A stretch of 64,000 nucleotides of DNA from an uncultured Gluconobacter sp. (GTDB lineage: Bacteria > Pseudomonadota > Alphaproteobacteria > Acetobacterales > Acetobacteraceae): the NCBI GenBank assembly GCA_937880175.1, contig CALFLO010000077.1:67794-131793 (forward strand), in the 5' to 3' direction. Numbering within the stretch: position 1 is the first letter of the stretch; each line of letters starts with the position of its first letter. Below are positions 1 through 8,758 of the stretch, one piece after another. Under the pieces are notes generated by a model that made no database searches, was not told the origin of the DNA, and saw nothing but the letters and a program-made list of their open reading frames with translations. The translations under genes and the position numbers were made by a program.

Positions 1-2
1 GG

Positions 3-1244
3 TGGCAGGGAGACGAATATGCCATTGGAGAGGCCATTCGTGCCACGGGGTTTCATGTTGCCACAACCCGGATCCTGAGCTGGAGCCCCCGGCCGGTCGG
101 CGAGGTTCTGGGGGTCCTGTATCTGCGTGTGGTGGACTGGCTGGGCACGCCCCTTGTGGCGCCGTTCCTGCTCCTGTTGTGGGGAAGTGGTCTGCTTGCC
201 CTTTACTGGGCAGCCCGGACGGCGCGGCAGTCTTCCCCGCTGCTTGTGGCTGTGGCGGTTCTGGCGATGTCCCTCCTTCTCGCCGGGCAGGCCCAGATGT
301 TTTACTGGCCGATGGCGGCCGCGAGCTATGTGCCGTGCTGGGCTGCTCTGGGGGCCATGAGTCTTCTGTGCCGGCAGGAAATGACCGACCGCCCCTGGAC
401 GGTGGCTTGTGTCCTCGTCATCGCCGCCTGGAGTCAGGAAGCCGGGGCGCTGACGGTTGCGGCCTTTTCCCTGTGCATGATGGTTTTTCATGTCAGGCGC
501 CGTCCCCGGATGGCGCTGGTCATGGTTCTGCCGTTACTGGCGTCCCTGTTCGTTCTTTACACGGGAGCGACGCACCGCCTTGGAAGTCGTGGCGATGTTC
601 TGGATTCTTCAAGTGGGCTGGGTGGGCACTGGATCGCCTGCATCGTTCATGCGGTGCCACTGTTTCTGCGCGAGCTTGTTTCCGTGCCGGATATGCCTTT
701 GTGGATCGGGGTGCCCGCCAAGCTGCTGCTGCTGGTTGCTCTGGTCAGGGTTGGTGCGGGGCGGTTCCCGTCTCCGCAGGCGTGGCTCTGGAGCCTGGCA
801 CTGCTGGCCTCCGCTTATGGAACCATCGTGCTGTCCTGTTACGAATTCGGCTTTCTCTGTTGTGAAAGACATATGAATTTCCGTGCGGCGCAGTACCTGT
901 TTGTCGTTCTGGTGCTTGGGCAGGGGTTTGGGGCCGCGCGGCAGGAGCGTGTCCGGTTCGCGGCGATGAGTCTGGCTCTATCTCTGCTGCTTGTGGGGCG
1001 TCTTCCGGCCCTTCATCATGACATGGCGCTGTGGGGAAGGGTTCTGGGAGCGCAGGGCACAAGCTGGGAAGAGGGCAGATCGTCTGCGCCAAGCATGACC
1101 CTTCGGATGCCGCCTCCGGGGCGCATCACGAACGGAATCGCCTTTCCGACCGGCAGTTTTGATCGCGCGCAGGCCCCCTGGTGGGGGATGGCCGTGCTGA
1201 ATTATTTCCACAAGGAGCACGTCACGTTCGTGCAGGAGCAGTAA
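3..1244 (+). CDS. Polytopic membrane protein, 5' end outside window
   Basis: The reading frame is open from base 3, so the gene very probably starts upstream of the window; GTG at 129 is only the first internal start. The visible part is a series of hydrophobic stretches separated by short charged loops, consistent with about eight or more membrane helices. The frame upstream of 129 reads with acidic, Trp-rich sequence (GDEYAIGEAIRATG, then SWSPRP), which resembles the first periplasmic loop of integral membrane glycosyltransferase-like or DUF6056-like proteins. That resemblance is an impression; no catalytic motif was identified. The gene converges on the aldehyde dehydrogenase operon and is separated from it by a bidirectional terminator. 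Confidence 0.7.
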   Translation, partial: WQGDEYAIGEAIRATGFHVATTRILSWSPRPVGEVLGVLYLRVVDWLGTPLVAPFLLLLWGSGLLALYWAARTARQSSPLLVAVAVLAMSLLLAGQAQMFYWPMAAASYVPCWAALGAMSLLCRQEMTDRPWTVACVLVIAAWSQEAGALTVAAFSLCMMVFHVRRRPRMALVMVLPLLASLFVLYTGATHRLGSRGDVLDSSSGLGGHWIACIVHAVPLFLRELVSVPDMPLWIGVPAKLLLLVALVRVGAGRFPSPQAWLWSLALLASAYGTIVLSCYEFGFLCCERHMNFRAAQYLFVVLVLGQGFGAARQERVRFAAMSLALSLLLVGRLPALHHDMALWGRVLGAQGTSWEEGRSSAPSMTLRMPPPGRITNGIAFPTGSFDRAQAPWWGMAVLNYFHKEHVTFVQEQ

Positions 1245-1257
1245 CGGTCAGGGTATG

Positions 1258-1295
1258 AAAAAGGCCGCAGTCCCGGAGGGAACTACGGCCTTTTT
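1258..1295. terminator. Bidirectional intrinsic terminator
   Basis: A long stem (AAAAAGGCCG on the left, CGGCCTTTTT on the right, with CCC/GGG closing a GGA loop) is flanked by an A run on one side and a T run on the other. It lies between two convergent genes and can stop transcription from both. Confidence 0.85.
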
Positions 1296-1313
1296 CCTGA
1301 CAGGCGGGCTACT

Positions 1314-3629
1314 TCAGCTGGTGTGCTGCTTCAGTTCGCGGCGGACGTCTGCGGGACGCATCGGCATGTGACGCAGGCGGACGCCAACGGCATTGAACAG
1401 CGCGTTGCCAATGGCGGGGGCGACGACCGTGACACCCGGCTCACCAAGGCCCGTGGGCTTTTCGGTGTTCTGGATGAACTCGATGTCGATGTCGGGCACA
1501 TCGGGGATACGCAACGGGGTGTAGGTGTTGAGGTTGCGGTCCTTGATCGTGCCGTTGACGATCTCGGTGCCCTCGAACATGGCCATGCTGAGACCCCACA
1601 GCGCCGCACCTTCGGTCTGGGCAAGTGCGCCACCCGGATCGACGATGGTTCCGGCATCGAGCACGAGCCAGAGCTTCTGGCAGGTGATCACGCCCGTCTT
1701 GCGATCGACATGGACCTGCGCCGCACCGGCCGTCCAGGTCGGCATGCCGCGTTCCTGACCGAAGCTGGTGGCGATGCCAATGCCCGTATCGGCCGGGAGC
1801 TGCTTGTTGGCGTAACCGATCTTGTCGGCCAGACGCTGGAGCACGGCGGCCTGACGCTTTGCGCCACCCACGGAGTTCGGGGCCTGACCCGCGTTGCGGC
1901 CTTCAGCCGTGAACATGGACAGACGGAACGCCAGCGGATCCTGCTTCGTGGAATGCGCCAGCTCGTCGAGGAAGCATTCCAGAGCCCAGGGGGTCCAGCC
2001 TGCGCTCACCGAACGCAGCCAGCCGGGACGGAAGGTTGCGTTGGCCAGATCGTTGCTAATGGCGCGGACGCGGGTCGGGCCGGTCTCGTACCAGTGATCC
2101 GCGCCGGCGATGGCGAACGGATCATACTTCCGGCCGTCTTCGCCGGTGGCGAGGAAGGCGGGAGCCATGACCTGTGTCGGCCAGCCCGCGACCGCGACAT
2201 AGTCCATGCCCACGATCTTCTTGCGGTCGTTGTCGAGCGCGACCTTGATCGTCTGGAGCGACGGGGAGCGGATCGAGTCCAGTTCCATATCGTCGGAGCG
2301 GGTCAGGATCAGCTTGACCGGTGCGCCCCCGATAGCCTTGGACGCGAGCGCTGCCGGGATGCAGTAATCGCCGTTCAGACGACGCCCGAAGCCACCGCCG
2401 AGCATATAGGTGCGCATGACGACCTGCTCTTCAGGGACCTGAAGGGCCTTGGCGAGCTGCGGCAGAATGAGGGACTGCCACTGGTTGCCGGTGTGGATTT
2501 CCCACATGCCGTCGATGTGACGGGCCACGGCATTGACCGGCTCAAGCTGGTAATGCGCGACCGAAGCACAGGTATAGCTGCGTTCGAAGACCTGCGCAGG
2601 GTGGATGGTCAGGGCCTCGTCCACGCCCTTGTCGTTGAAGACGCGGGTGCCGTTCTTCGGATCAACGGTCAGCTTGCGACCATGCTCGATGATGTCCGCT
2701 TCGGAGACGTTGATCGTCGGGCCGGGCGTCCACTGGACCTTCAGGGCGTCGGCGGCACGGATGGCGGCCGGATAGGTCTTGGCGAGTGCCACGACCCAGC
2801 CCGGAACGATGCCCGAGGGATCGTCCAGAACCACATAACGCTCATAGCCCGGGATCTTCTTCGCGGCGCTGTCATCCACGGAGATGACCTTGGCGGCGTA
2901 GCGGGTCGGCGGCATTTTCGGGCGGCCATAAAGCATCCCGTCGAGCTTGACGTCGATGCCGTAGATCGCCTTGCCGGTCGTCTTGTCCGGAATGTCGAAC
3001 GCTGGGACCTGCTTGCTGATCAGGCGACGGTTCGTGACCGGCTTGAGCGGCAGCTTGCCCATTTCTTCTGGCGTGAAGGTCCGGGTCGGCTTGGCACGGG
3101 CGACGATGTCGCCGAAGGAAATGCTTTTGCCGCCAGCGGAGACGACGCTTTCGCTGACCGTACAACGCTCCGGCGTGGTCCCGAGGAGCTTTGCACCTTC
3201 CTCGACCATCACGCTGCGGGCTGCGGCACCGGCCTGACGGAACGTGTCCCAGGTATCCCAGACGGACCAGGAACCACCGGTGACGTACTTGCCGGCCCAT
3301 TTCGGGGCGGTGTCGACCTGCGTGATCTTGATCTTGTCCCAGTCGGCATCCATCTCGTCCGCGATGATGCGGGCGAGGGCGGTGCCGACGTGCTGGCCCA
3401 TTTCGGCGCGGACAATGTTGACGTTGATCGAACCGTCAGGCGCGATGGCGCACCAGATGTTCGGCTCGAACGCAGCTTCCGGCGGCATGGCGGACGGCAG
3501 GGTCGTGGCGGCACCGGCCTTGCGGGCGAAACCGAACATTAGGCCCGAGCCCGCTGCCGTCATCAGGAAGTTGCGGCGGGAGAGGCGCGTGGCGTCGCTC
3601 TTTTTCGCAATCTGTTCGATTTTAGCCAT
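1314..3629 (-). CDS. aldH: Membrane-bound aldehyde dehydrogenase, molybdopterin large subunit
   Basis: Large subunit of the xanthine dehydrogenase/isoquinoline oxidoreductase (IorB) type; in acetic acid bacteria this enzyme oxidises acetaldehyde and other aldehydes in the periplasm and passes electrons to quinone. The N-terminus carries a twin-arginine signal (LSRRNFLMTAAGSG), as expected for a folded molybdoprotein exported by Tat. The GLGEPGV motif near residue 730 holds the Glu expected to be catalytic in this family. ATG at 3629 was preferred over GTG at 3638 because AGGAAGG lies about 8 nt before it; the start then overlaps the small-subunit stop by 8 bp (ATGGCTAA). It is the third gene of the operon cytochrome c - 2Fe-2S - large subunit. 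The symbol follows the Komagataeibacter aldH/aldF/aldG naming as remembered. Which aldehyde is preferred cannot be read from sequence. Confidence 0.9.
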   Translation of the reverse strand: MAKIEQIAKKSDATRLSRRNFLMTAAGSGLMFGFARKAGAATTLPSAMPPEAAFEPNIWCAIAPDGSINVNIVRAEMGQHVGTALARIIADEMDADWDKIKITQVDTAPKWAGKYVTGGSWSVWDTWDTFRQAGAAARSVMVEEGAKLLGTTPERCTVSESVVSAGGKSISFGDIVARAKPTRTFTPEEMGKLPLKPVTNRRLISKQVPAFDIPDKTTGKAIYGIDVKLDGMLYGRPKMPPTRYAAKVISVDDSAAKKIPGYERYVVLDDPSGIVPGWVVALAKTYPAAIRAADALKVQWTPGPTINVSEADIIEHGRKLTVDPKNGTRVFNDKGVDEALTIHPAQVFERSYTCASVAHYQLEPVNAVARHIDGMWEIHTGNQWQSLILPQLAKALQVPEEQVVMRTYMLGGGFGRRLNGDYCIPAALASKAIGGAPVKLILTRSDDMELDSIRSPSLQTIKVALDNDRKKIVGMDYVAVAGWPTQVMAPAFLATGEDGRKYDPFAIAGADHWYETGPTRVRAISNDLANATFRPGWLRSVSAGWTPWALECFLDELAHSTKQDPLAFRLSMFTAEGRNAGQAPNSVGGAKRQAAVLQRLADKIGYANKQLPADTGIGIATSFGQERGMPTWTAGAAQVHVDRKTGVITCQKLWLVLDAGTIVDPGGALAQTEGAALWGLSMAMFEGTEIVNGTIKDRNLNTYTPLRIPDVPDIDIEFIQNTEKPTGLGEPGVTVVAPAIGNALFNAVGVRLRHMPMRPADVRRELKQHTS

Positions 3630-4098
3630 TGTTGGCACCTTCCTGCTGCCGGGAGGCAGCGTCCTTGATGGCCTTGCGGATGCGGATATAGGTCATGCAG
3701 CGGCAGAGACTGCCACCCATCACGCCGTCAATCTCGTCGTCCGTCGGGTTCGGATAGTCTTTCAGGAGGCTTGCGGCCTGCATGATCTGGCCGGACTGGC
3801 AGTAGCCGCACTGCGGTACCTGCTGGTCACGCCAGGCGACCTGCACGACGTGGTTTCCTGCGGGGTCCAGACCTTCGATCGTCGTGACCGAAGCGCCTTC
3901 GACAGCGGAAAGTGGCGTGATGCAGGAGCGTGTGGCGCGGCCACCGACATGAACGGTGCAGGCACCGCACTCGCCGATGCCGCAGCCGAACTTGGTGCCG
4001 GTCATGTTCAGGTCGTCACGGATGACCCAGAGCAGGGGGGTGTCTGCCGGGGCATCCACCGTGACGGGCTGTCCGTTGAGTTCAAATTTCGTGGTCAT
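3622..4098 (-). CDS. aldF: Membrane-bound aldehyde dehydrogenase, 2Fe-2S small subunit
   Basis: A 158-residue protein with the two-cluster architecture of xanthine dehydrogenase small subunits. The plant-ferredoxin-like cluster is bound by C39, C44, C47 and C59 (GCGIGECGAC motif). The second cluster, in the helical domain, is bound by C97, C100, C132 and C134 (CGYC and LCRC). It relays electrons from the molybdopterin in the large subunit towards the cytochrome c subunit. There is no signal peptide of its own, so it probably rides with the Tat-exported large subunit. It lies 26 bp downstream of the cytochrome gene and overlaps the large-subunit start by 8 bp, which suggests translational coupling. 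Confidence 0.92.
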   Translation of the reverse strand: MTTKFELNGQPVTVDAPADTPLLWVIRDDLNMTGTKFGCGIGECGACTVHVGGRATRSCITPLSAVEGASVTTIEGLDPAGNHVVQVAWRDQQVPQCGYCQSGQIMQAASLLKDYPNPTDDEIDGVMGGSLCRCMTYIRIRKAIKDAASRQQEGANNG

Positions 4099-4124
4099 GT
4101 CCTGTTTTCCCAGTCCTGCCCGGA

Positions 4125-5459
4125 TCAGTGCGAAGCGTTGATGGGCGGAGCTTCGAGCGTGGCGCGCGCGCTGGCGGCCTTCTTCTCCAGATCCGTCCAG
4201 GGGGGCAGCGTGGTGCGTGTGCGACGCAGATACGCGGCGATGCGGGCCATGTCATGATCGGACAGGCCGGAATAGAAGCTCGGCATCGAGATGTGATCCT
4301 GACCTTCCTCCGCGGTGATGCCATGCAGCATGACCTGATAGAGGTTGTTCGGCTCATCCAGCCACAGCGCGTTGTTCAGACCCAGCTCCGGGCGACCCAG
4401 AACGGGGTTCGGACCAGAGTTGTAATGGCAGGCGCCACAGGCACCCTGATACAGGCGCGCATCTTCATCGAGCGGCTGCGGACCCGTCAGGTCACGGCCG
4501 GACATCTGCATGGCGCGGGCAATCGCGGCCTGATCGCCAGTGCTGCGCTGGGCGGCCTTGTCCACGTCCGCATAATAATGTGCGATCGCATGCACGTCTG
4601 CTTCGGGGATCTTGGACAGGAAGCGATGCGGGACGGGGGACATCGGGCCTGCGGCGGAACCGTGCAGCGGGGCCACGCCAAAGCGCAGATACTGGAACAG
4701 TTCGTCTTCAGTCCACACGACCGGCGTCGGGTTGTGCTCGTTCAGCGGCGGGGCGATCCAGCCATCGATGACGGCACCATCATAGATGTTGCTCATCTTC
4801 TCGGCACCAAGAAGGTTACGCGGCGTATGGCAGGCGCCACAATGCTCGTTGCCTTCGGCGAGATAGGCGCCACGGTTCCACTGTGCGTCATGCTTGGGGT
4901 CGTTCTGGTAACGGCCCGGCGTGAAAAACAGCAGTTTCCAGAAGCCCTGACCGGTCAGACGGATGTTGATCGGGAAGGGAACCGTGTTGTCACGCGGCTT
5001 CATGTGCACGGCGGGCTGCGTCATCAGATACGCATACAGGTCCGACACGTCCTGATCGCTGACCTTCGTGAAATGGTCGAACGGAAAGGCCGGGTAGAGC
5101 TGGGAGCCGTCGCGGGCGATGCCCTTGTTCATGGCGCGCTTGAACGCGGCCAGCGACCAGTTGCCGATTCCCCATTCTTCGTCCGGGGTGATGTTGGACG
5201 AATAGATGTTGCCGAAGGGGGTGGCCATCTTGAAGTCACCGGCCAGTTCGGGGCCGGGGGTGCCATCCACGCGGGTATGACATTCCGCACAATAGCCGCC
5301 AGACGCGACAATGGCGCCACGGCTGATGGCGTCTGCGGAGAATGACGATGCGGCTGGCCGCGGGATCGGGGCAATGGCGGGGTACCAGGCATAGGCAAGA
5401 AAGCCGATGCCTCCCACTGCGCCAAGGCCAATGACGGCGGCAGCTATCCGTTTGAGCAT
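4125..5459 (-). CDS. aldG: Membrane-bound aldehyde dehydrogenase, tri-haem cytochrome c subunit
   Basis: Promoter-proximal gene of the aldehyde dehydrogenase operon, encoding a 444-residue cytochrome c that accepts electrons from the 2Fe-2S subunit and delivers them to membrane quinone. Three CXXCH haem sites are visible: C57-C60-H61 (CAECH), C207-C210-H211 (CGACH) and C341-C344-H345 (CGACH). An N-terminal hydrophobic helix (about residues 5-24) preceded by K3-R4 anchors or exports it. The same fold serves as subunit II of PQQ-alcohol dehydrogenase and as gluconate dehydrogenase cytochrome; assignment to aldehyde dehydrogenase rests on the operon. The Shine-Dalgarno sequence is weak (GGGACAG). 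Confidence 0.9.
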   Translation of the reverse strand: MLKRIAAAVIGLGAVGGIGFLAYAWYPAIAPIPRPAASSFSADAISRGAIVASGGYCAECHTRVDGTPGPELAGDFKMATPFGNIYSSNITPDEEWGIGNWSLAAFKRAMNKGIARDGSQLYPAFPFDHFTKVSDQDVSDLYAYLMTQPAVHMKPRDNTVPFPINIRLTGQGFWKLLFFTPGRYQNDPKHDAQWNRGAYLAEGNEHCGACHTPRNLLGAEKMSNIYDGAVIDGWIAPPLNEHNPTPVVWTEDELFQYLRFGVAPLHGSAAGPMSPVPHRFLSKIPEADVHAIAHYYADVDKAAQRSTGDQAAIARAMQMSGRDLTGPQPLDEDARLYQGACGACHYNSGPNPVLGRPELGLNNALWLDEPNNLYQVMLHGITAEEGQDHISMPSFYSGLSDHDMARIAAYLRRTRTTLPPWTDLEKKAASARATLEAPPINASH

Positions 5460-5892
5460 GCTTGAACTGTCCCGGCAGGTTTGAAATCATTTGCCACAAA
5501 AGGTGGCTGTTGCGTGCAACCTAGGGCACCGAGCCCTGAAAGGGAAGATTGCGTTATCTCAAAACCGTGTGTTTCTTAAAATAAATGCAATCACCGTCAT
5601 GAAAATAACACAGATTTCCGGAGATTCTGGCATTAATCCGGGAGTATTTCAGTCCGGATTGCAGTATTCCAGAGTCTGGACTCTGTATGGAGATGAGGGG
5701 GATATTGATGCTGTCCTCCGGGAGTCTGTTACATTGTCTCCGAAGGCAAGTATGGCTCCTGATGAATATTCTGACACCGGGTGCCAAAAAACACCTATTC
5801 TTCTGACGGACTTTCCGCGCTCTTTCCGGACGTCTGATCATGCCCGAACCTGCCCTTCTCCGGGGTTCTGGTGATGGCGGAAGGCTTGGCTT
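5460..5892. other. 433-bp intergenic region with repeats, no convincing gene
   Basis: This divergent region separates the aldehyde dehydrogenase operon from the ABC importer. It is AT-richer than its neighbours, and short open frames on both strands have no protein-like composition. No cobalamin riboswitch box was recognised although the downstream importer is of FecCD/BtuCD type. A cluster of inverted and direct repeats sits at about 5632-5690: AATCCGG/CCGGATT, CAGAGTC/GACTCTG, and two copies of AGTATTYCAG. These could be regulator binding sites; the region presumably holds promoters for both flanking operons. Confidence 0.5.
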
Positions 5893-6948
5893 ATGGTTTT
5901 GCGGCGGCAGGGTTTTGCCGTTCTGCCGAGAGGAACCGCCATTTCCGCCCGTCCTGCCCTGATCCGGTCCCTTGCGTTGGCGGGTGTCATCCTCAGTGTC
6001 CTGTGCGCGCTCTGCCTTGGGCGGTATCCGCTGTCGCCGATGCGCGTGGCGGAGGTGTTCGGGTCTTTACTGCATCTGTCTTCCGCGAGTGACCCGGTGG
6101 CGCAGGCTGTCGTCATGCAGGCGCGGCTGCCACGGATCCTGGCGGCGCTGCTGGTCGGGAGCGCGCTGTCCTGCGGGGGGGCGACCTATCAGGCCGTGTT
6201 CCGCAATCCACTGGTCTCGCCCGATCTGCTCGGGGTTCTGAGCGGGGCGGCTTTCGGGGCGGCACTCAGTATCGTCACCGGCAGTTCTGCGGTCATGGTT
6301 CAGATGGGGGCGTTCGGCGGCGGGCTGCTGGCAGTTGGGACCGGTCTTCTGATCAGCAGGACATTGCCGGGCGGTGGGATCCTGACCCTGCTGCTGGGTG
6401 GGCTGATCGGGAATGCGATTTTCACGGCATTACTGTCTTTGGTGAAATATCTGGCCGATCCGATGGACCAGCTCCCGGCTATCGTGAACTGGCTGTTGGG
6501 CAGTCTGGCGCCGAGCAACTGGCAGGAACTGGCTTGGATGTCGGGGCCGCTGATTGTCCTGACGGTGGCGCTTGTGCTGTGCGCGCCTGTTCTGGACGTG
6601 CTGTCGCTCGGGGATGACGAGGCGCGCAGTCTGGGTGTGTCGGTGCGGATCATGCGTCCGGCGCTGATCGTTCTGGCGACGCTGGCCTGTGCGATGACCA
6701 TCTCGATGGCGGGGATCATCGGCTGGATCGGGCTTCTGGTGCCGCATGTCGCGCGGCTTCTGGCCGGGGCGGAACATCGAAGCATGATGCCGATCACTGC
6801 GCTGCTGGGGGCCGGGGGGCTGGTGCTGGCTGATACCTGCGCGCGCAGTCTGACGACGGGGGAAGTTCCGCTTGGGATCGTCACGCAGTTGTTCGGGGCG
6901 CTGGCCTTCGTGCTGGTGCTGCGGCGCCTGCGGAGTGGGGTGGCATGA
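5893..6948 (+). CDS. FecCD-family ABC transporter permease
   Basis: A 351-residue inner-membrane permease of the iron-siderophore/haem/cobalamin importer superfamily. The conserved family region starts around residue 70 (QARLPRILAALLVGSALSCGG, then NPLVSPDLLG), and hydrophobic segments account for the usual eight to ten helices; the cytoplasmic coupling segment near DDEARSLGVS is recognisable. ATG 5893 has GGCGGAAGG about 8 nt upstream. The stop overlaps the ATPase start by 4 bp (ATGA), so the genes form one operon. The substrate is unresolved: no TonB receptor adjoins it and no riboswitch was found, so iron chelate is the default guess. Confidence 0.88.
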   Translation: MVLRRQGFAVLPRGTAISARPALIRSLALAGVILSVLCALCLGRYPLSPMRVAEVFGSLLHLSSASDPVAQAVVMQARLPRILAALLVGSALSCGGATYQAVFRNPLVSPDLLGVLSGAAFGAALSIVTGSSAVMVQMGAFGGGLLAVGTGLLISRTLPGGGILTLLLGGLIGNAIFTALLSLVKYLADPMDQLPAIVNWLLGSLAPSNWQELAWMSGPLIVLTVALVLCAPVLDVLSLGDDEARSLGVSVRIMRPALIVLATLACAMTISMAGIIGWIGLLVPHVARLLAGAEHRSMMPITALLGAGGLVLADTCARSLTTGEVPLGIVTQLFGALAFVLVLRRLRSGVA

Positions 6949-7727
6949 CGTTGCTGTCGTGCCGGGATCTGGGGTTTCGCCAGCCGCGGGGTGAGGGTCT
7001 CGTGCTGGAGAGTATCGATCTCTCGCTGGAGAAGGGCGAGCTGGTCGGGCTGCTGGGGCTGAACGGGGCGGGCAAGAGTACGCTGCTGCGGCTGCTGATG
7101 GGATTTCTGACGCCTTCGGTCGGGGATGTGTTTCTGGAAGGGCGCTCTCTGCGGGCGTGGCCGGCCTCCGCTATTGCGCGCCATCTGGCCTATGTGCCGC
7201 AAAGTCATGTCGCGACATTTCCCTATACGGTGCGGCGGATGGTGGAGCTGGGGCGGGTGCCCTATTCCGGGCTGACGGGGCGTCTGGCTCCCGAAGACCG
7301 GATGGCGGTCGATGCCTCGCTGGAGCGGATGGGGCTGGAAAGCTTTGCCAGTCGGCCGGTCACGGAGCTTTCCGGCGGGGAGCGGCAGCGGGTCGTGCTG
7401 GCGCGGGCCATTGCACAGGATGCGCAGGGGCTGCTTCTCGATGAGCCGATGACCGGGCTGGATTACGGGTATCAGCTGCGTCTGATGGCGCTGCTTGCGG
7501 ATCTTGCGCGGGAAGGCCGGCTTGTTATGCTCACGTCGCACCGGCCGGAAGAGCTGTATGTCCGCGCCAGCCGGGTCCTGGTCCTCGATCACGGACGGAT
7601 TGAAGCGGACGGGCCGCCGCAGGATGTGGTGACGGCGCAACGGATGTCAGCGCTTTACGGTGTGCCTCTGATCCAGACGGACCATGCCGGGAACCGCTTT
7701 TTCCATCATGGAAGGGACGAAGAATGA
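6945..7727 (+). CDS. FecE-type ABC transporter ATP-binding protein
   Basis: A 260-residue cytoplasmic ATPase that powers the FecCD-type permease encoded just upstream. The Walker A (GLNGAGKST, residues 38-46), the signature LSGGERQR, the Walker B with catalytic Glu (LLLDEP) and the switch His (TSHRPEE) are all present, so it should be active. It is coupled to both neighbours by 4-bp ATGA overlaps. The family includes FecE, FhuC and BtuD; these cannot be separated by motif alone. Confidence 0.9.
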   Translation: MTLLSCRDLGFRQPRGEGLVLESIDLSLEKGELVGLLGLNGAGKSTLLRLLMGFLTPSVGDVFLEGRSLRAWPASAIARHLAYVPQSHVATFPYTVRRMVELGRVPYSGLTGRLAPEDRMAVDASLERMGLESFASRPVTELSGGERQRVVLARAIAQDAQGLLLDEPMTGLDYGYQLRLMALLADLAREGRLVMLTSHRPEELYVRASRVLVLDHGRIEADGPPQDVVTAQRMSALYGVPLIQTDHAGNRFFHHGRDEE

Positions 7728-8728
7728 CACTGGGAATGGCGTTGTCGCGGAATCTGAAGCGGTGTTCGGCCCTGGCCATGCTGGGTGCTGCTCTGGCTGT
7801 CCCACTTCCGGGGGCTGTGGCTCATGCTGCCCCTCCTGCGCGGATCGTGGAAGGCTGGTACGCGCATAATGCGACGCTCATCATGCTGGGCGCGCAGAAC
7901 CGGATCGTGGGCACCGTGGCGCGTCCGGCGATGCTGCCCTGGATGTTCCGGCTGGTGCCGTCTCTGGCAAAGGCTGAGACGCTGGACCCTGGCAATCTGA
8001 ATGCCGAGGAACTGCTGGCGCTGCATCCCGATCTGGTTTTCGTCACCAGTTCGGGGCATGCCGCCGATGCTCTGACGCATGCTGGCCTGAATGTGGCGCC
8101 GGAAGGGTTTGACCGGTTCGATTCGATGCTCGACTGCGTGGACGGGACCGCGACCCTGCTCCAGACGCCGCTGGCGGCGAAGCGGGCACAGGCTTATCGC
8201 TCGGCGTTTTTGCAGGTCATTTCGCAGGCTCCGACCAATGCACAGGGGCCGCATGTGCTGCATGTGGAGTCCCTCAAGCCGCTGCGGGTGGATGGCGATG
8301 ACAGCATCATCGACCAGTGGATCCGCAGCGCGGGTGGCCAGAACGCGGCGCAGGGGATTCACGGCAACAAGCAGCCTGTCTCCATCGAGCAGGTGTTGGC
8401 CTGGAATCCCGATATCCTCATCATCGGCGCCAATGCGGGTGATCCGGCAATACTGAAGCAGGACCCGGTCTGGTCAAAGCTCAAGGCCGTGCAGTCCGGG
8501 CGGGTCTATCGCAATCCGGCGGGGCTGTTCCCGTGGGACCGCTATGGGCCGGAACTGCTGCTACAGGTTGTCTGGGCGCGGCAGATCGTCCAGACCGGAC
8601 AGGTCGATGTGCCCGCGATGATCCATTCGATCCGGTCTTTCTATCATGAGTTCTACGGTATCGAACTGTCTGCCAGCGATGCGAAGCTGATGCTCGATGC
8701 CCTTCCGCCTGCCTCCGATACGCCCTGA
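7724..8728 (+). CDS. Periplasmic substrate-binding protein of the FecCD-type importer
   Basis: A 334-residue class III (FecB/FhuD/BtuF-type) binding protein. An N-terminal signal peptide runs to about residue 35 (cleavage near AHAAPPA). It continues with the two-lobed pattern EGWYAHNATLIMLGAQNRIVG, then NAEELLALHPDLVFV, and a C-terminal lobe with VLAWNPDILII. It completes the importer started at 5893 and overlaps the ATPase gene by 4 bp. Ligand residues cannot be read off, so siderophore, haem and corrinoid all remain possible. The GH20 gene follows after 30 bp and is probably cotranscribed. Confidence 0.85.
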   Translation: MTLGMALSRNLKRCSALAMLGAALAVPLPGAVAHAAPPARIVEGWYAHNATLIMLGAQNRIVGTVARPAMLPWMFRLVPSLAKAETLDPGNLNAEELLALHPDLVFVTSSGHAADALTHAGLNVAPEGFDRFDSMLDCVDGTATLLQTPLAAKRAQAYRSAFLQVISQAPTNAQGPHVLHVESLKPLRVDGDDSIIDQWIRSAGGQNAAQGIHGNKQPVSIEQVLAWNPDILIIGANAGDPAILKQDPVWSKLKAVQSGRVYRNPAGLFPWDRYGPELLLQVVWARQIVQTGQVDVPAMIHSIRSFYHEFYGIELSASDAKLMLDALPPASDTP

Positions 8729-8758
8729 TTTCCAGACCTGATCAAGGAATAGCCCCGC

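Noticed and set aside
1323..3542. 739-codon open frame on the plus strand opposite the aldehyde dehydrogenase large subunit
   Set aside because: It is the antisense of a well-supported gene; composition lacks domains and reflects GC-rich codon bias.
4128..5345. 405-codon open frame opposite the aldehyde dehydrogenase cytochrome
   Set aside because: Antisense shadow of a tri-haem cytochrome gene; no recognisable motif.
5491..5874. 127-codon frame in the gap before the ABC importer
   Set aside because: Translation has no domain or composition of a stable protein and spans the repeat cluster.
6300..7640. 446-codon open frame on the minus strand across the ABC permease and ATPase
   Set aside because: Crosses two intact overlapping genes; very rich in Arg, Pro and His, typical of a shadow frame.
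5893..8728. Cobalamin importer with riboswitch
   Set aside because: The importer is of the BtuCD-like superfamily, but no cobalamin box was recognised upstream, so a vitamin B12 label is not supported.
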